This document shows, in pieces, positions 43,739 through 54,936 of a stretch of 64,000 bases of DNA; position 1 is the stretch's first letter, and every line of letters starts with the position of its first letter. The notes below the pieces were generated by a model. It was not told where the DNA came from. It made no database searches and worked only from the letters and a program-made list of their open reading frames with translations. Location of the stretch: the NCBI GenBank assembly GCA_030512335.1, contig JAULSU010000002.1, forward strand, positions 930,001 to 994,000. The letters are read 5' to 3'. Made by a program: the position numbers and the translations under genes. Origin of the DNA: Immersiella caudata (Eukaryota; Ascomycota; Sordariomycetes; Sordariales; Lasiosphaeriaceae).

Positions 43739-45507
43739 TCAGTGCAACAACCACATCTGCTCCTGCTTCTCCTCCCCCTCCGCCGCCCACGAAATCTTAA
43801 TCTCCAATCCGCGCGCATGCCCATCCGCCGTGACATACGCAATTTCCCCCCCAATCTTCTTCCTCTTATCATTCTCCTCGAGCTTCTTAATCTGCTTCTC
43901 CTTGGCATCAATCAAAAACAGAATCTGCTTCCAGTGCGTCGCGGTACCGAACGGCCCCGTTGTGAACGACACGCGGTCTTCCTTGTTCTTGGCACCTGCT
44001 GTCCACTCCTGCGCGGTGCTGGTCGGCGTGATACTCGGCTCGTCGCGCGAGCGAGCGAAGAACATGTCGAACCAGACGAGGAAGCCATCGAGCGAGTCGC
44101 CCGGTGTGAAGTTATCAGACAATGTGCTCTCCCACTTGGTGTTGAAGACGAGCTCGGAGGTCTTGATGGTGTGCAGGTCGAGGAAGCCGTACATGCTCGG
44201 GGTGCCGATGAGCGTGTTGGACGGGGACACCTGCACGCGGGAGTCGGCGTAGATGTTTTGTTGCATGGCTTGGAAGTCGAAGCCGTAGACGTCCCGCCAG
44301 TAGGTGATGTGGTCTGCGATGTATTCGCTGTCTGAGACGGGGGCGATCCACATGTTGCAGTGGCTTGGGACGAGCAGGCCGCCCGGGACGAGGTACCTAT
44401 CGCGGGCGTAGAGCACCGAGGGGAGCATGGCCTCGTAGAGGAGGGCGTAGCCCATCCATTCTGACACGATGATGTCGACTTGGGTGACGGGGAGGACTAC
44501 GTCCTCAATGCAGCCCTTGACGCAAGTGATGATGTTGTCGAGGCCGTTGTGGAAGATGTTCTCGCGGGCCTTGTCGAGGATGTCGGAGCGGTCGACGGCG
44601 ATGACACGCGCGGCGCCGGCCTTGGCGCAGAACATGGACAGGATGCCGGTGCCGCAGCCAATGTCGAGGACCGTCTTGCCGGCGAAGAGATCCTTGTTAG
44701 CGTAGATGAAGTCGCGGTAGGCATCGGTGCGCACGGCGTCCTTGAGCATAACCTCGTGGATGTCGTTGTGTGCGTACGACTCAAAGTAGTACGATGACTC
44801 GTCCTTCTTCTTGGCCGAACCCTCGGCTTCAACGGTGCCCTTCCCCTTGCCCTTGGCGGCGGGCGCATCGTCGGGCTCCTCGTCTGCCTGCCAGCGCTGG
44901 TCGAGCGTCTTCTGCACGGCCAGGCGGTAGTTGGTGAACTGCTTCGCCAGCTGCTCCAGCTCGGCCTGCAGCTCTGCATTCTTCTGCAGCAGGACATCCA
45001 CCTGCGGCGCCTCTGCCTCCTTGGCTTTACCTTCGGTGCCTTCAGCAGCATCCCCTGCCTGAGGCAAATCATCCAGGCACAGGATCAGCGCATCATCGTC
45101 CAGCACCGGCTTCAACAACCCATCATCCTCCAGATCCTTGGCCGAGATCTCCGCCGGCACCGCCTTTCCCTCATGCACCCTCTGCCTGACTGCCCATCAT
45201 TAGCCCTATTCTCAACGTATCCATACCACTCCATCTCGTCAGACTGCGAAAACTCACCAAAATTAATCAACTTAACCAACCCATGAAAGTCCAACCCAAG
45301 CTGATCCCTCGTCCCCAAAAAGTCCAACCCCGTCTTCTCCTTGCAGTACTTCAACATGGCCGCCGCATCGTTAAAAACCCTGTCGTCCACCAGCGAGATG
45401 ATAGCAAGCTGCTCCTCCTGCTCGTCGTCCTGGTTGGCATCGAGCCATTCGTTTTCGTCGCCTGACGAGGTGGTGTCGGAGTTGGAGTGAGGGTAGGATT
45501 CTGACAT
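43739..45507 (-). CDS. rmt3: Protein arginine N-methyltransferase, PRMT3 type
   Basis: Exons 45507-45258 and 45189-43739 (68-nt intron GTGAGT...GGGCAG) give 566 residues; the join reads LINF-VRQRVHEGKA, as in PRMT3 proteins. An acidic N-terminus is followed by the region of the PRMT3 C2H2 finger, but its zinc ligands are missing (see findings). A coiled-coil linker with K/E/Q (about 130-200) leads to the catalytic core: VLDIGCGTGILSMFCAKAGA (SAM binding, about 250), the double-E loop SEWMGYALLYE, and THW in THWKQILFLID. In the known family the enzyme makes asymmetric dimethylarginine, with ribosomal protein uS5 (Rps2) as main substrate. It is tail-to-tail with the OPT gene, 145 nt apart. Confidence 0.93.
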
Positions 45508-45947
45508 TTTGTTTGCTTTTCTTATTCTCACAGGTATCGGGTAGGTGTGAGTGAGAATCACCAAAAGTAAGTGAGTGAGGTTGGCAAATGTAAATATTTG
45601 TGGTTGCCCCGCGTATGAGAAAGTTTGTGTGGAGTGCAGGTTGTCGACCAAAGGAAAAAAAAATCTGCCCAATCGCAAATGCGGGGATGGCCACCACTCG
45701 GACGGGATGCGCCTTTGATTTTCTGCCTTTCGGGTTGCTGCAGTGCATAGCAGACGTGGTCCAGGTTTTGGAAAGTGTAACCCACAGTGACACCGCTTGG
45801 CTGGTTGATTTGGGGTAGAGGCACCTTAGGCACCAGATGCTCCCAGGGCACCCAAGCAACACCCATCTCCCTACCTCAGGGGCAGCCCGCAAAGACGAAC
45901 CACGTTTAATCTGTTTATTAAAATTTAAACCATTTTGTCTATCCCAT
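45508..45947. other. USO1-PRMT3 spacer
   Basis: 440 nt between two minus-strand genes. A minus-strand frame from USO1 stays open through it if the last USO1 intron is kept, but the coding model ends at 45948. Confidence 0.5.
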
Positions 45948-48900
45948 CTACTCATCATCATCGTCCTCTCCTTCCTCATCTTCATCCTCTCCATCCGACA
46001 CACTCTCCCCAAGTGCCTTAAGACGTTCCTATTCCCAACGTTAGCAACCATCACTACCCCTTTCAACCCCCAACCACTTTCACTTCCAGGAAAACATACC
46101 TTATACTTCTCCGCCTTCTCCTCCAAATCACTAAACACAATCAACAAATCATCCAACTCGCCCTGCACTGCCCTCCTCTCCTCCTCCTTCCCATCCACCT
46201 CCTTCCTCAACCCGCCCTCCAACGTCTCCATCTTCTCCTTGACCCCCTCCAGCTCCGCCACGACACCCTTCACTTTCCCTTCAAGCTCAATCACCTTCGC
46301 CTCCGCCGTAGCCTTCGCTTTATTCGCCTTCATCAAGTCAACCTCGATTCTACTCTTAGTAGCCTTGAGATCAGCCATTTCCGCCTCAATACGTCGCTTG
46401 ACGCGTTCTGATTCTAGCTCTGAGGTCTTGCGTTGTATGTCTAGGGCGCGCTGGTGCTCGTCTTCTTTGGCGGCGAGCTTCTTTGTGAATTCTTGCTCCT
46501 GAGCTTGGAGTTTCTTGGTTAATTCCTCCTCCTTCGCGCGAAGTTTTGCGTTTAGCTCTTCCTCCCTGGCGCGCAGTTTGGCCTTCATCATCTTCATTTC
46601 TTCCTCGTGGTAGCGCTGTAGCCCGTCGTTGACGTTTTTGAGGCGGGACATCTCAGTCTTAGCTTTGTGGTGGGCTTCCTGCTCTTGGGAGAGCTGTGTG
46701 CGGAGGGTATTTGTCGTGTCGGAGGCGGTTTGCAGGAGGCGCTCCTTTGCGGTGAGTTGGGAGCGGAGGGATTCTGCTGCGGCGTTGGCGCGCGCGACGG
46801 AGGCGGCAGCTTCGTCTTTTGCGCGACGCTCGTCGGCTTGAGCTTGGCCGAGCTTGCTGGAGAGGGAGGATTTCTCAGCGTCCATGGCTTTGAGGGCCTC
46901 GTCTTTTTCATTGATTTGTGCGCGGAGGGCGTCGACGAGCTCGCGGGAGACGCCCTTTTCCACGCCATTGGTGACGACAGAGATCTCTAGATCGGGTTGA
47001 CGGTCGATAGCGCGGAGAATGCGGCTGTAGTTGTCTTTGAAGAACTCGACAAAGGTGTCGTCGAGGTAGACGTCGGGTAGGCCACCCGAGGGGTCTAATA
47101 GTTTCTGGGGGAGCACCTCAAAGTCGCGCATAAATGGGTGTGAGCGTAGCTTGGCCAGCTTGTCGACGTAGCGATCGCGACCCATGCGCTTGAGGATCAT
47201 GCTCTGAACCGTGGCGCGAGGCAGAGGTGAGTCCTTGGTGGAAAACTCGTAGACTACGGCAGCGAGCATGGCGCTAAGGCCTTGCACGATAACATCGCCG
47301 TTGGGGTTCTCGATGGCAGCCTGGATTATGCCCTGGAGGTTGGTAAACTCGTCCAGGAAGTCGTTGACGCCGTCCGGGTCCTCAAAGAGCCAGCAGAGCA
47401 GTACCATAAGGTACCCAATGATGACGCGCGGGTCTTCGGCTTTGGCAACGGTGCTGATGAGGTGGGCTGCGAGAGTCTGGATGCTGGTGACAACCTCTTC
47501 GCCGCTGGCCTCGTCGCCCTCCGTCACAGCCATCGCTAGAGCCTTGGTCTCTGGGCTATCGTGGATGAGATGCAGCATCAGCACGGCCGCGAACCAGTAC
47601 CGGTAAGGATCAGCTGCGACGGCCTCGGGAAGGGGCTGGAGTAGTGTTGTGAGCACGTTGGTCAGCTCATCGGCTTTGATTTTGTGTCCGTGGATCGCCC
47701 TGGTGAGGAAATGTTCCCGAATTTCTTTGTGCTGGTAGAAGTAGGCCTTCAAACATTGACAGGCCGCCATGCGCAAGTCGAATGCTTGCAGAGAGCTCAG
47801 GGCCAAAGTGATATCCAGAAGCCCATCAATCACAAAGACTTTGGACACGCCGTTCGACTGAGGGCCCTGTCCGTTGGCCATCTCAGCCAGGGGCGACGGA
47901 ACCTGAAGCCCGGCAAAACTCTCCTGCATACCGCGGTTGCCCTTGATCATGTCCGCGCAGGCCACCAACGCCTCTGTCCTTATGGGGAGCTCGACCGTGC
48001 GTGTAAATGCAAGTTGCAGTGTATTCTCCAGTACGCCACCGAGGAAGGCGACCTGGTTTTGGCTGGTTCCTACGGCTCCCGCTACCAGAAAGAGCCGGAG
48101 GACAGCCAGCAGGGCGTAGATGTTCCTGTTGCGCTGGGCCTCGGCCCATTGCGCAATCTCCTGGCCGCTCTCATCCCCCTTGTAGGCTGCCCTAAGCAGA
48201 CGGCCGAGCTGGGCGATGAATCCCATCTCCCTGAACATGGACTGGTTTGACGCATTGAGGCGCAAAAGGTTGGCCAGCAGGATCAAGCAGTCCTCCACCA
48301 CCCGTGCGCCGTCAACCAGACCGCCCTCCTCGTTGATGATTCCAAACACGCGCTCGAAACCCTTCTCGAAGGCGACGAGCTTCTGGATGTCGATGGATGC
48401 GGGGGTCAGATCGGTCAGTAGGCTGATGGCCTCGTTGCGGATGGCTTCGCGGCGGTCGTCGAGGACGGCGACGAGGCGGGGTATGCCCATAGGGGCGACG
48501 AGGATGCATTCCTCGGTACGCTCAGTGCGGGCCGAGAGGATGGCGGCCAGCAGCTGCAACGAGTAGAGGCGCGAGTAGAAATCGGTCGTGTCGAGGAAGT
48601 CGAGCAGCAACGTAATGTTCTCCTGGCGCTGCGTGAACTCGTCGGCGAGCCATAGCGCAATCTCCTCGGACGCCTCGGGGCTGTCTTGGTTGGGGCTGAA
48701 GAGCATCAGCAGGGTCTCGAGCACGATCTTGACCGTGTCGACATCCTCGCCATCCTTGCTGAGGCTGCCGATCAGGCCGCGGAGTGCGCCCGAAGCCACC
48801 GACGCAGGGAACTGCTTTGCGAAGCTGCGCAAGCCGAGGATGGCGGAGCGCCGGTCCTCGAGGAGTGTGGATGTGCTGAGGCGGCCGCTGTACACGGCGA

Positions 48901-48952
48901 TCGTCTCGCTCACCGACTGCTTGGCCGGCGCCGTCGTGATGGTCGAGAACAT
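45948..48952 (-). CDS. USO1: Vesicle-tethering protein USO1/p115
   Basis: Exons 48952-46100 and 46028-45948 (71-nt intron GTATGT...GAATAG) give 977 residues. The first 650 or so form the armadillo-like globular head of p115 (for example FLDTTDFYSRLYSLQLLAAI, GIPRLVAVLDDRREAIRNEA, VYEFSTKDSPLPRATVQSMI). The region from about 670 to 950 is a long coiled coil of K/E/A/Q heptads. The short last exon, ERLKALGESVSDGEDEDEEG onward, is the acidic tail that in p115 binds GM130 and giantin. The protein tethers ER-derived vesicles to the Golgi before SNARE pairing. Keeping the last intron would replace the acidic tail with a non-conserved one. Confidence 0.95.
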
Positions 48953-50144
48953 GTCGGGCGGTTAGATGCCATGGAGGGTGGCCATCGACAGAGACTAGAA
49001 CCCAGTATTCAATTGCGAAACTACGGTTCCGTCGCAGGTGCCGTCACAAGCGTCATTCGTATCGATCGTGGGTACGGTCAAGGACAGGTGTACCTTTCGG
49101 GGTAGCAAAAGCTTAGCTGTCGAACTTTTGGTTCGGGAAGCAGTTGGGATCTGTCTTAGCTGCGGCTGCTAAGCACCGCTGGGCAGGTAAGTTATAGTGA
49201 AGCATGGTGCAGCCACAATAGGCATGTCTGATTCGGTGGCCCGTCAACAAAATCCCATGAGCGGAATGGGTGTCCTTGCTAGATAATTGAAGCATTTGTA
49301 TAGTATATGGAAATTTCAATATCTACCAAAACTATTCATCTATCTTCAGCCACCGGCTTTGGGTTTTTCTGGGTTTCAAATCTTTCTTTGCCCTCGGCAG
49401 AAGAGCTCGAGTCCTGAACTCCAGGCATATGCGGATAGTGCATGAACCCTGTTGCACGTGGCTGGAGTTAGCCTTACCAAACGAGTATAACACTCCTCCA
49501 TACCCCTTGGTCGAAGAAGGCCCTTTCCTCATTGCATTCTTGATAGGCCTTGCTTGTTAGAATCAAGAGAATGAAAAGATGCACTTCACGCCTCTTCGCA
49601 TTCATAAAACCGCTCGTTAGATCTCCCATACGCCTCTTGTTTATCTAATGATGGTCAAACTCATTTGTCCAGGCTGCTTTGGACGGTGCGAATGCGACCT
49701 ACGCACTGGTCAAGTCAGCCCTCATTGGCCCTATTTGGACCCACCCAACGGTTATGTGGCGGTGCATATCTGAAATGTTTCGGCAGGATCTGTGGTTCAC
49801 ATAGCCTTTCCCGTCTTTGTCACCGCGGCAAACCACGTCGCGTAGTCGACGCCGAGACTAGGACTCCAACATCAAGAGAGAGCTGTGACCCCAGAACAAA
49901 AGTCGCATCTACATCTAGACTTTCACACTAAGTCTAGCTGTTCGTGCTTTTATCACCTTTTCTCTTTCCTATTCAGCCCCTTGTGTTAGAGATCGTCGCA
50001 AAACGACCGATGCCTGCGAAGTATTCGACATCTAAGTTTTCATCCACCTGCGCTCCTATATTCCCGACCTGAACCAAGCTCGGCTTCGTCGCGGTTCAAA
50101 CCCCTACCCAGCTACTTCGAAAATAATCCCGTCAACCTCTCAAG
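48953..50144. other. Divergent intergenic region of USO1 and RAT1
   Basis: 1.2 kb between two divergent genes, expected to contain both promoters. Short frames are without domains. I see no RNA gene and no strong repeat. Confidence 0.6.
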
Positions 50145-53100
50145 ATGGGTATTCCGGCAGCCTTCAGGTGGCTCTCCACCAAATATCCCAAGATCGTGTC
50201 GCCTGTGGTCGAGGACAAGCCGATCACTTTGGAGGATGGAACCGTCATCCCGGTAGACACTACACAACCCAATCCCAATGGAGAGGAGTTTGACAATCTG
50301 TACCTCGACATGAACGGAATTGTCCATCCTTGCTCCCATCCCGAGGATAGGCCAGCCCCCAAGGACGAGGAGGAGATGATGATTGAGGTGTTCAAATACA
50401 CCGACCGTGTCGTCAACATGGTCCGGCCTCGCAAGATTCTCATGATCGCAGTTGGTGAGTTCTCCGGTCTCCGGTGCCTACGCAGTGTGACTGGATAGCA
50501 GCTAATTTCTACAGATGGTGTTGCGCCCAGAGCCAAGATGAACCAGCAACGATCTCGCCGCTTCCGATCTGCCCGTGAGGCGAAAGAGAAAGAGGAGGAG
50601 AAGCAGGCCTTCATTGAGATGTTCAAGAAACCGGGTAGCCGTGCCGGAAAGCAGCAGCCCGTAGAGGAGGTCGTCAAGAAGGCCTTCGATTCCAACTCGA
50701 TTACCCCAGGAACACCGTTCATGGACATCCTCGCCGTCAGTCTGCGCTACTGGTGCTCCTACAAGCTCAATACCGACCCCGCGTGGGCCAACATCAAGGT
50801 CATCATTTCCGATGCAACTGTCCCTGGTGAGGGTGAGCACAAGATCATGGATTTTGTGCGTTCACAGCGCCTTTCCCCCGCGCACGACCCAAACACCCGC
50901 CACGTCATCTATGGACTGGACGCAGATCTCATCATGTTGGGCTTGGCCACCCACGAGCCCCATTTCCGTGTCTTGCGTGAGGACGTCTTCTTCCAGGAGG
51001 GCAAAGTCAGGATGTGCAAAATCTGTGGCCAAAAAGGTCATGATGAGAGGAACTGCAGAGGTGAGGCAAAGGAGAAAGAGGGTGAATTCGGTGAGAAGGA
51101 GAAGGCCCACCCTTTGAAGCCTTTCATCTGGCTGCACGTGTCCATTCTGCGTGAGTACCTCGCCATTGAACTTGATATCCCTGGCCTGCCTTTCCGGTTC
51201 GACCTTGAACGAGCGATTGACGACTGGGTCTTCATGTGCTTTTTCGTTGGTAATGATTTCCTGCCTCATTTGCCTGCTCTTGAGATCAGAGAGAACGGCA
51301 TCGACACGCTGATGGCCATCTGGAGAGACAACCTTCCCCACATGGGAGGCTACCTCACCAAGGACGGCCGTTGCGATCTGGAACGGGCGCAATGCATCAT
51401 GAGCGGCCTCGCCAAGCAGGAAGATGCTATCTTTCGCCGCAGGAAAGAAACAGAGGACCGGCGAGAAGCCGGCTTCAAGCGACGCAAGCTCCAGCAGGAG
51501 GAGCGGGATGCTCGAAACGGAAGAGGTGGCAAGAAAGGTTCTGGAGGCAACCAGGAGTCGGCTGCCGCCATCCGAGCGAGAATCCGAGCCGCGGAGGCCA
51601 GCGGTGACGGAATCGGCCTGTTCTCAGTGCAAAACATTCCCAAAACAGCACACGCTGCCGCAGCGCGCGATATGCTAGTGAATCAAAATGCCGCTGACCT
51701 CGCAAGCGTTGCAAACAAGAGCGCTGCTAGCGTTCTCAAGAGCAAGATTCAGAGCCTGATGGATAAAGGCGCTGCCCCCGCCGCAGAAGATGCAAAGGAC
51801 GAAACGACCTCGCCAGCATCCGCTTTGGGGAAACGCAAGGCGTCCCTCATAGAAGAAGAGTCTAATGCGAGCACCCCTGGGGCGACCTCGTCTGACGCTG
51901 ATGCACCGGGTGCCAGCGAAGAGCCTACCGACACAGTTAGACTGTGGGAGGAGGGCTACGCTGACCGGTACTACCAGCAAAAGTTCAAGGTGGATCCCAA
52001 CGACATTGCTTTCCGGCACAAGGTTGCCCGTGCCTATGTTGAAGGCCTCTGCTGGGTTCTCGAATACTACTCTCAAGGCTGCCCGTCTTGGGAATGGTAT
52101 TATCCTTACCACTATGCCCCCTTTGCCGCCGACTTCGTCGACATGGGCAAGATGACGGTCAACTTTGAAAAGGGCAGGGTGTCCCGTCCGTTCGAGCAGC
52201 TCATGAGTGTGCTTCCGGCGGCGTCCCGTGCCTCCATCCCGGAGGTTTACCATGAACTGATGCTGAGGGAGGATAGTGAGATCATCGATTTCTATCCAGA
52301 GGAATTTGAGATCGATCTGAATGGCAAGAAGATGGCTTGGCAGGGCGTTGCCCTCCTTCCGTTCATCGACATGCCGCGTCTGCTGACAGCCATGGCAACA
52401 AAGGATCACCTCCTCAGTGAAGCCGACAGAATTCGAAACGGCCTCGGGAAGAACTACCTCATACTATCCGATGCTCACCCTACCCTATACGAACAGATCA
52501 CATCAAAGTTCTACTCCAAGAAAGCCGCTGAAACGAAGTTTGAGTTGGATCCTCAGCAGTCTGATAGCCTTTCGGGCACCGTCGAAAAGATGGAGAACTA
52601 CATCCCTCATGGTGAACTAGTCTATCCACTGGAGCGAAACACCTTGCCCGGTGTAGAATTCGACCGGTCACTCACGTATGTGCTCGTTCATCCTTCGTCT
52701 CTTGCGCAATTGGTGTGCTAACCTATCGTAGTGTCTATTACGAATTCCCTAACACTGGCAAAACTCATAAGTCGATGCTTTTGCAAGGCGCGAAGATGCC
52801 CGCACCTGCCCTTGATAGGAATGACATCGAGGAGCTCAGGGATAAGAAGTCGAGGTCGGGAAGAAGCTACGGCGGTGTGCCCTTCAGAGGAGGCTATAAT
52901 GGCGGCAACAGAGGAGGTATGATCAACTACGGCCCGCAAGGCGGACGTGGTCAGCGTGGGGGCGGTTATGGCAATGGTCAGCAAAACTACCAACGACCTC
53001 CACCCAACTGGCAGCCCCCGCCGCCGGGTCTTGCAGGGTTTGGCTCAGGGCCTCCGCCTCCACCCCCACCGGGCTATGGTGGGTACAATCAAGGGTATGG

Positions 53101-53362
53101 TAACGATCGCTTCGCGCCCCCGCCGCAATACGGAGGCCACCAGGGAGGAAACCAAGGAGGACATCAGGGCGGATACCAAGGTCAGCAAGGAGGATACCAG
53201 GGCTACCAATCCAGCCCACCTCCCCAACAGTATGGTGGCCAGGACCGCCGGTACGACAACAGGAATGGCGGGTCATACGGTGGTAACCGTGGTGGTAGTC
53301 GTGGCGGTCGGGACCGTGGCCCGAACAGAGGCTCTGGTCACGGTCAATGGGACCGTCGTTGA
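50145..53362 (+). CDS. RAT1: Nuclear 5'-3' exoribonuclease RAT1/XRN2
   Basis: Exons 50145-50454, 50515-52675 and 52732-53362 give 1,033 residues. The start MGIPAAFRWLSTKYPKIV is the XRN signature (position 6 is Ala where Leu or Phe is usual). Catalytic acidic motifs follow: LYLDMNGIVHPC, AVDGVAPRAKMNQQRSRRFR, ISDATVPGEGEHKIMDFVR and GLDADLIMLGLATHEPHF. A CCHC knuckle CKICGQKGHDERNC lies at about residue 262, and the second conserved block includes FVGNDFLPHLPALEI. The tail after about 880 is G/Q/R-rich with RGG and GGYQG repeats. RAT1 degrades uncapped RNA in the nucleus, terminates RNA polymerase II transcription with RAI1, and trims 5.8S and 25S rRNA 5' ends. Confidence 0.96.
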
Positions 53363-54936
53363 GAAGAAGGAAATGAGGGTGTTCTAAGCATGGGAAGGTG
53401 GGGTTATACATTTTCTTGTTCATCTCTGTTGTTAATACATGCCGAGTTCTGAGCATCTCGGCGGCGGCTGGGAAAAGGATGGGCACGGTTGCCATTGTAA
53501 ATACTTATGTCAAGGATCGGCAGCCGCAAGGCCAAAATAAGGGGCACTGGCCCCCAAAGCGCAAGTTAACAGTCTCCTATTTTTAACAGTTTGTCACCTG
53601 TGAAACACTGTTGTTGAAAACAGCCGCTGCAGTGGGCAACCCCTAGTAATACCGTCTAAGTTATGGGGATGTCGCATTGCTCAACCCCGAGTCTCAGGCT
53701 CAACTGCCAGCACACAACCGACCGTGGTTTTGGTGGCAGGCGAAGCCGACGCATTGAGAGGCATTGCGTCTGCTCTTTGGTCCAGATGCACACCTGCATT
53801 GTTCACGGCCCACAGAGGGCGATTCGGTTGGTTCGTTCCGTTTGCGACAAGAGATGCAGTGGATTGTTTTTCGCCGCTAGGGCATTCACAGACGCACACA
53901 CGCACACACACACACACACGGCGTGGAGAGACACGCACACACCATCACGTTGCCAAAACTGGAGGGTGTCAGTCTGTTTTAGGCAGTGTGTGTCGCGGCG
54001 AGGATCCGGGAGGGTGAGCCGCGAGTGGCGCTTCGAAACACAATAGGGAGAGGGCGCAGGTACCCGGGCCAGACGAGACAAATGAGACATCTGATCTGAT
54101 GGATGGGGGAAGAAGGAAACATAGGACGGGATGAAAGGTAGCTAGGTATAACTAGGGGCTGTGGTGGTGAGGTTGATGACGAGTCAGTTTAGCTCTGAGG
54201 AATCCATCTGTCGGAGCATTTAGGAAGGATGGAAGGTTCCCCCTTAGCTGTTCAATCAAGTACCTTTGACTGTGAATTGAAATTGCAGGCTCAGGGCGGC
54301 ACGGATGCGGCGCATCGTGTTTGTAGTTTTGATGGTTGTGGTGCCGGGACCTGTGCCTGTCCTGTGCTTGGGCAGGCAGAGTTGAAGAACAGAAGCGTGA
54401 ATCGAGTGTCTGGCCCTTGACTTGCATGGTTAGTCGATTCTCGAAGACCTGTCGGTGTGCCTCCAGCTCGACTCCGAAAATTGCCCTATGACTTGACAGG
54501 AAAGAGAGAGAGAGAGTTGGATCGTCTGTGGAGTTGCAGGTGGACAAACAGCGTGTCAACTCGGACGAAGCGTGCGAAGCAGACAACGACCCCGCCTCGC
54601 CGCGATCCGCAACCGCAACTGGACCCCGGCACCGCACCACCCACGTTCGGCTCGGTTGCGAGGGCTCAGCTGCTACTGCTCGCCGTGCCGTCCACACCTC
54701 CCCCTCACCACCACGATTTCGGTCACCACAGCGGAGCAACGAAAGCGCCCTTTGCCACCTCTGCACTGGCTGCGAGCAGGGCCGCGATCGACCACTTGCC
54801 GGTTCCACCACTGCGCAGTAAACGACACACGACAACGAAAAAGAAAACACGGAGGAAGGGGCAGAAGGAAGCACGGCCCAATCATGAGAAGGCATCGGCC
54901 CGCCGCTGCCCTCGCCATCGCTATCCCCAAAGCACA
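53363..54936. other. Intergenic region and long RasGAP leader
   Basis: 1.57 kb without a supported gene. It includes a CA microsatellite (53887-53920) and GC-rich, pyrimidine-rich sequence before the RasGAP start. The in-frame opening from 54457 toward that ATG lacks similarity and is treated as leader. Confidence 0.55.
53887..53920 (+). repeat. (CA)n microsatellite
   Basis: A run of CA dinucleotides interrupted by a few G (CACAGACGCACACACG...), followed by more ACGCACAC. Located 525 nt after the RAT1 stop. Confidence 0.85.

Noticed and set aside
12011..54936. Functional clustering of ribosome-assembly genes (UTP7, TSR1, BRX1, RAT1) as a true gene cluster
   Set aside because: Only UTP7 and TSR1 are adjacent. 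The others are separated by many unrelated genes, and such genes are common enough for this to occur by chance.
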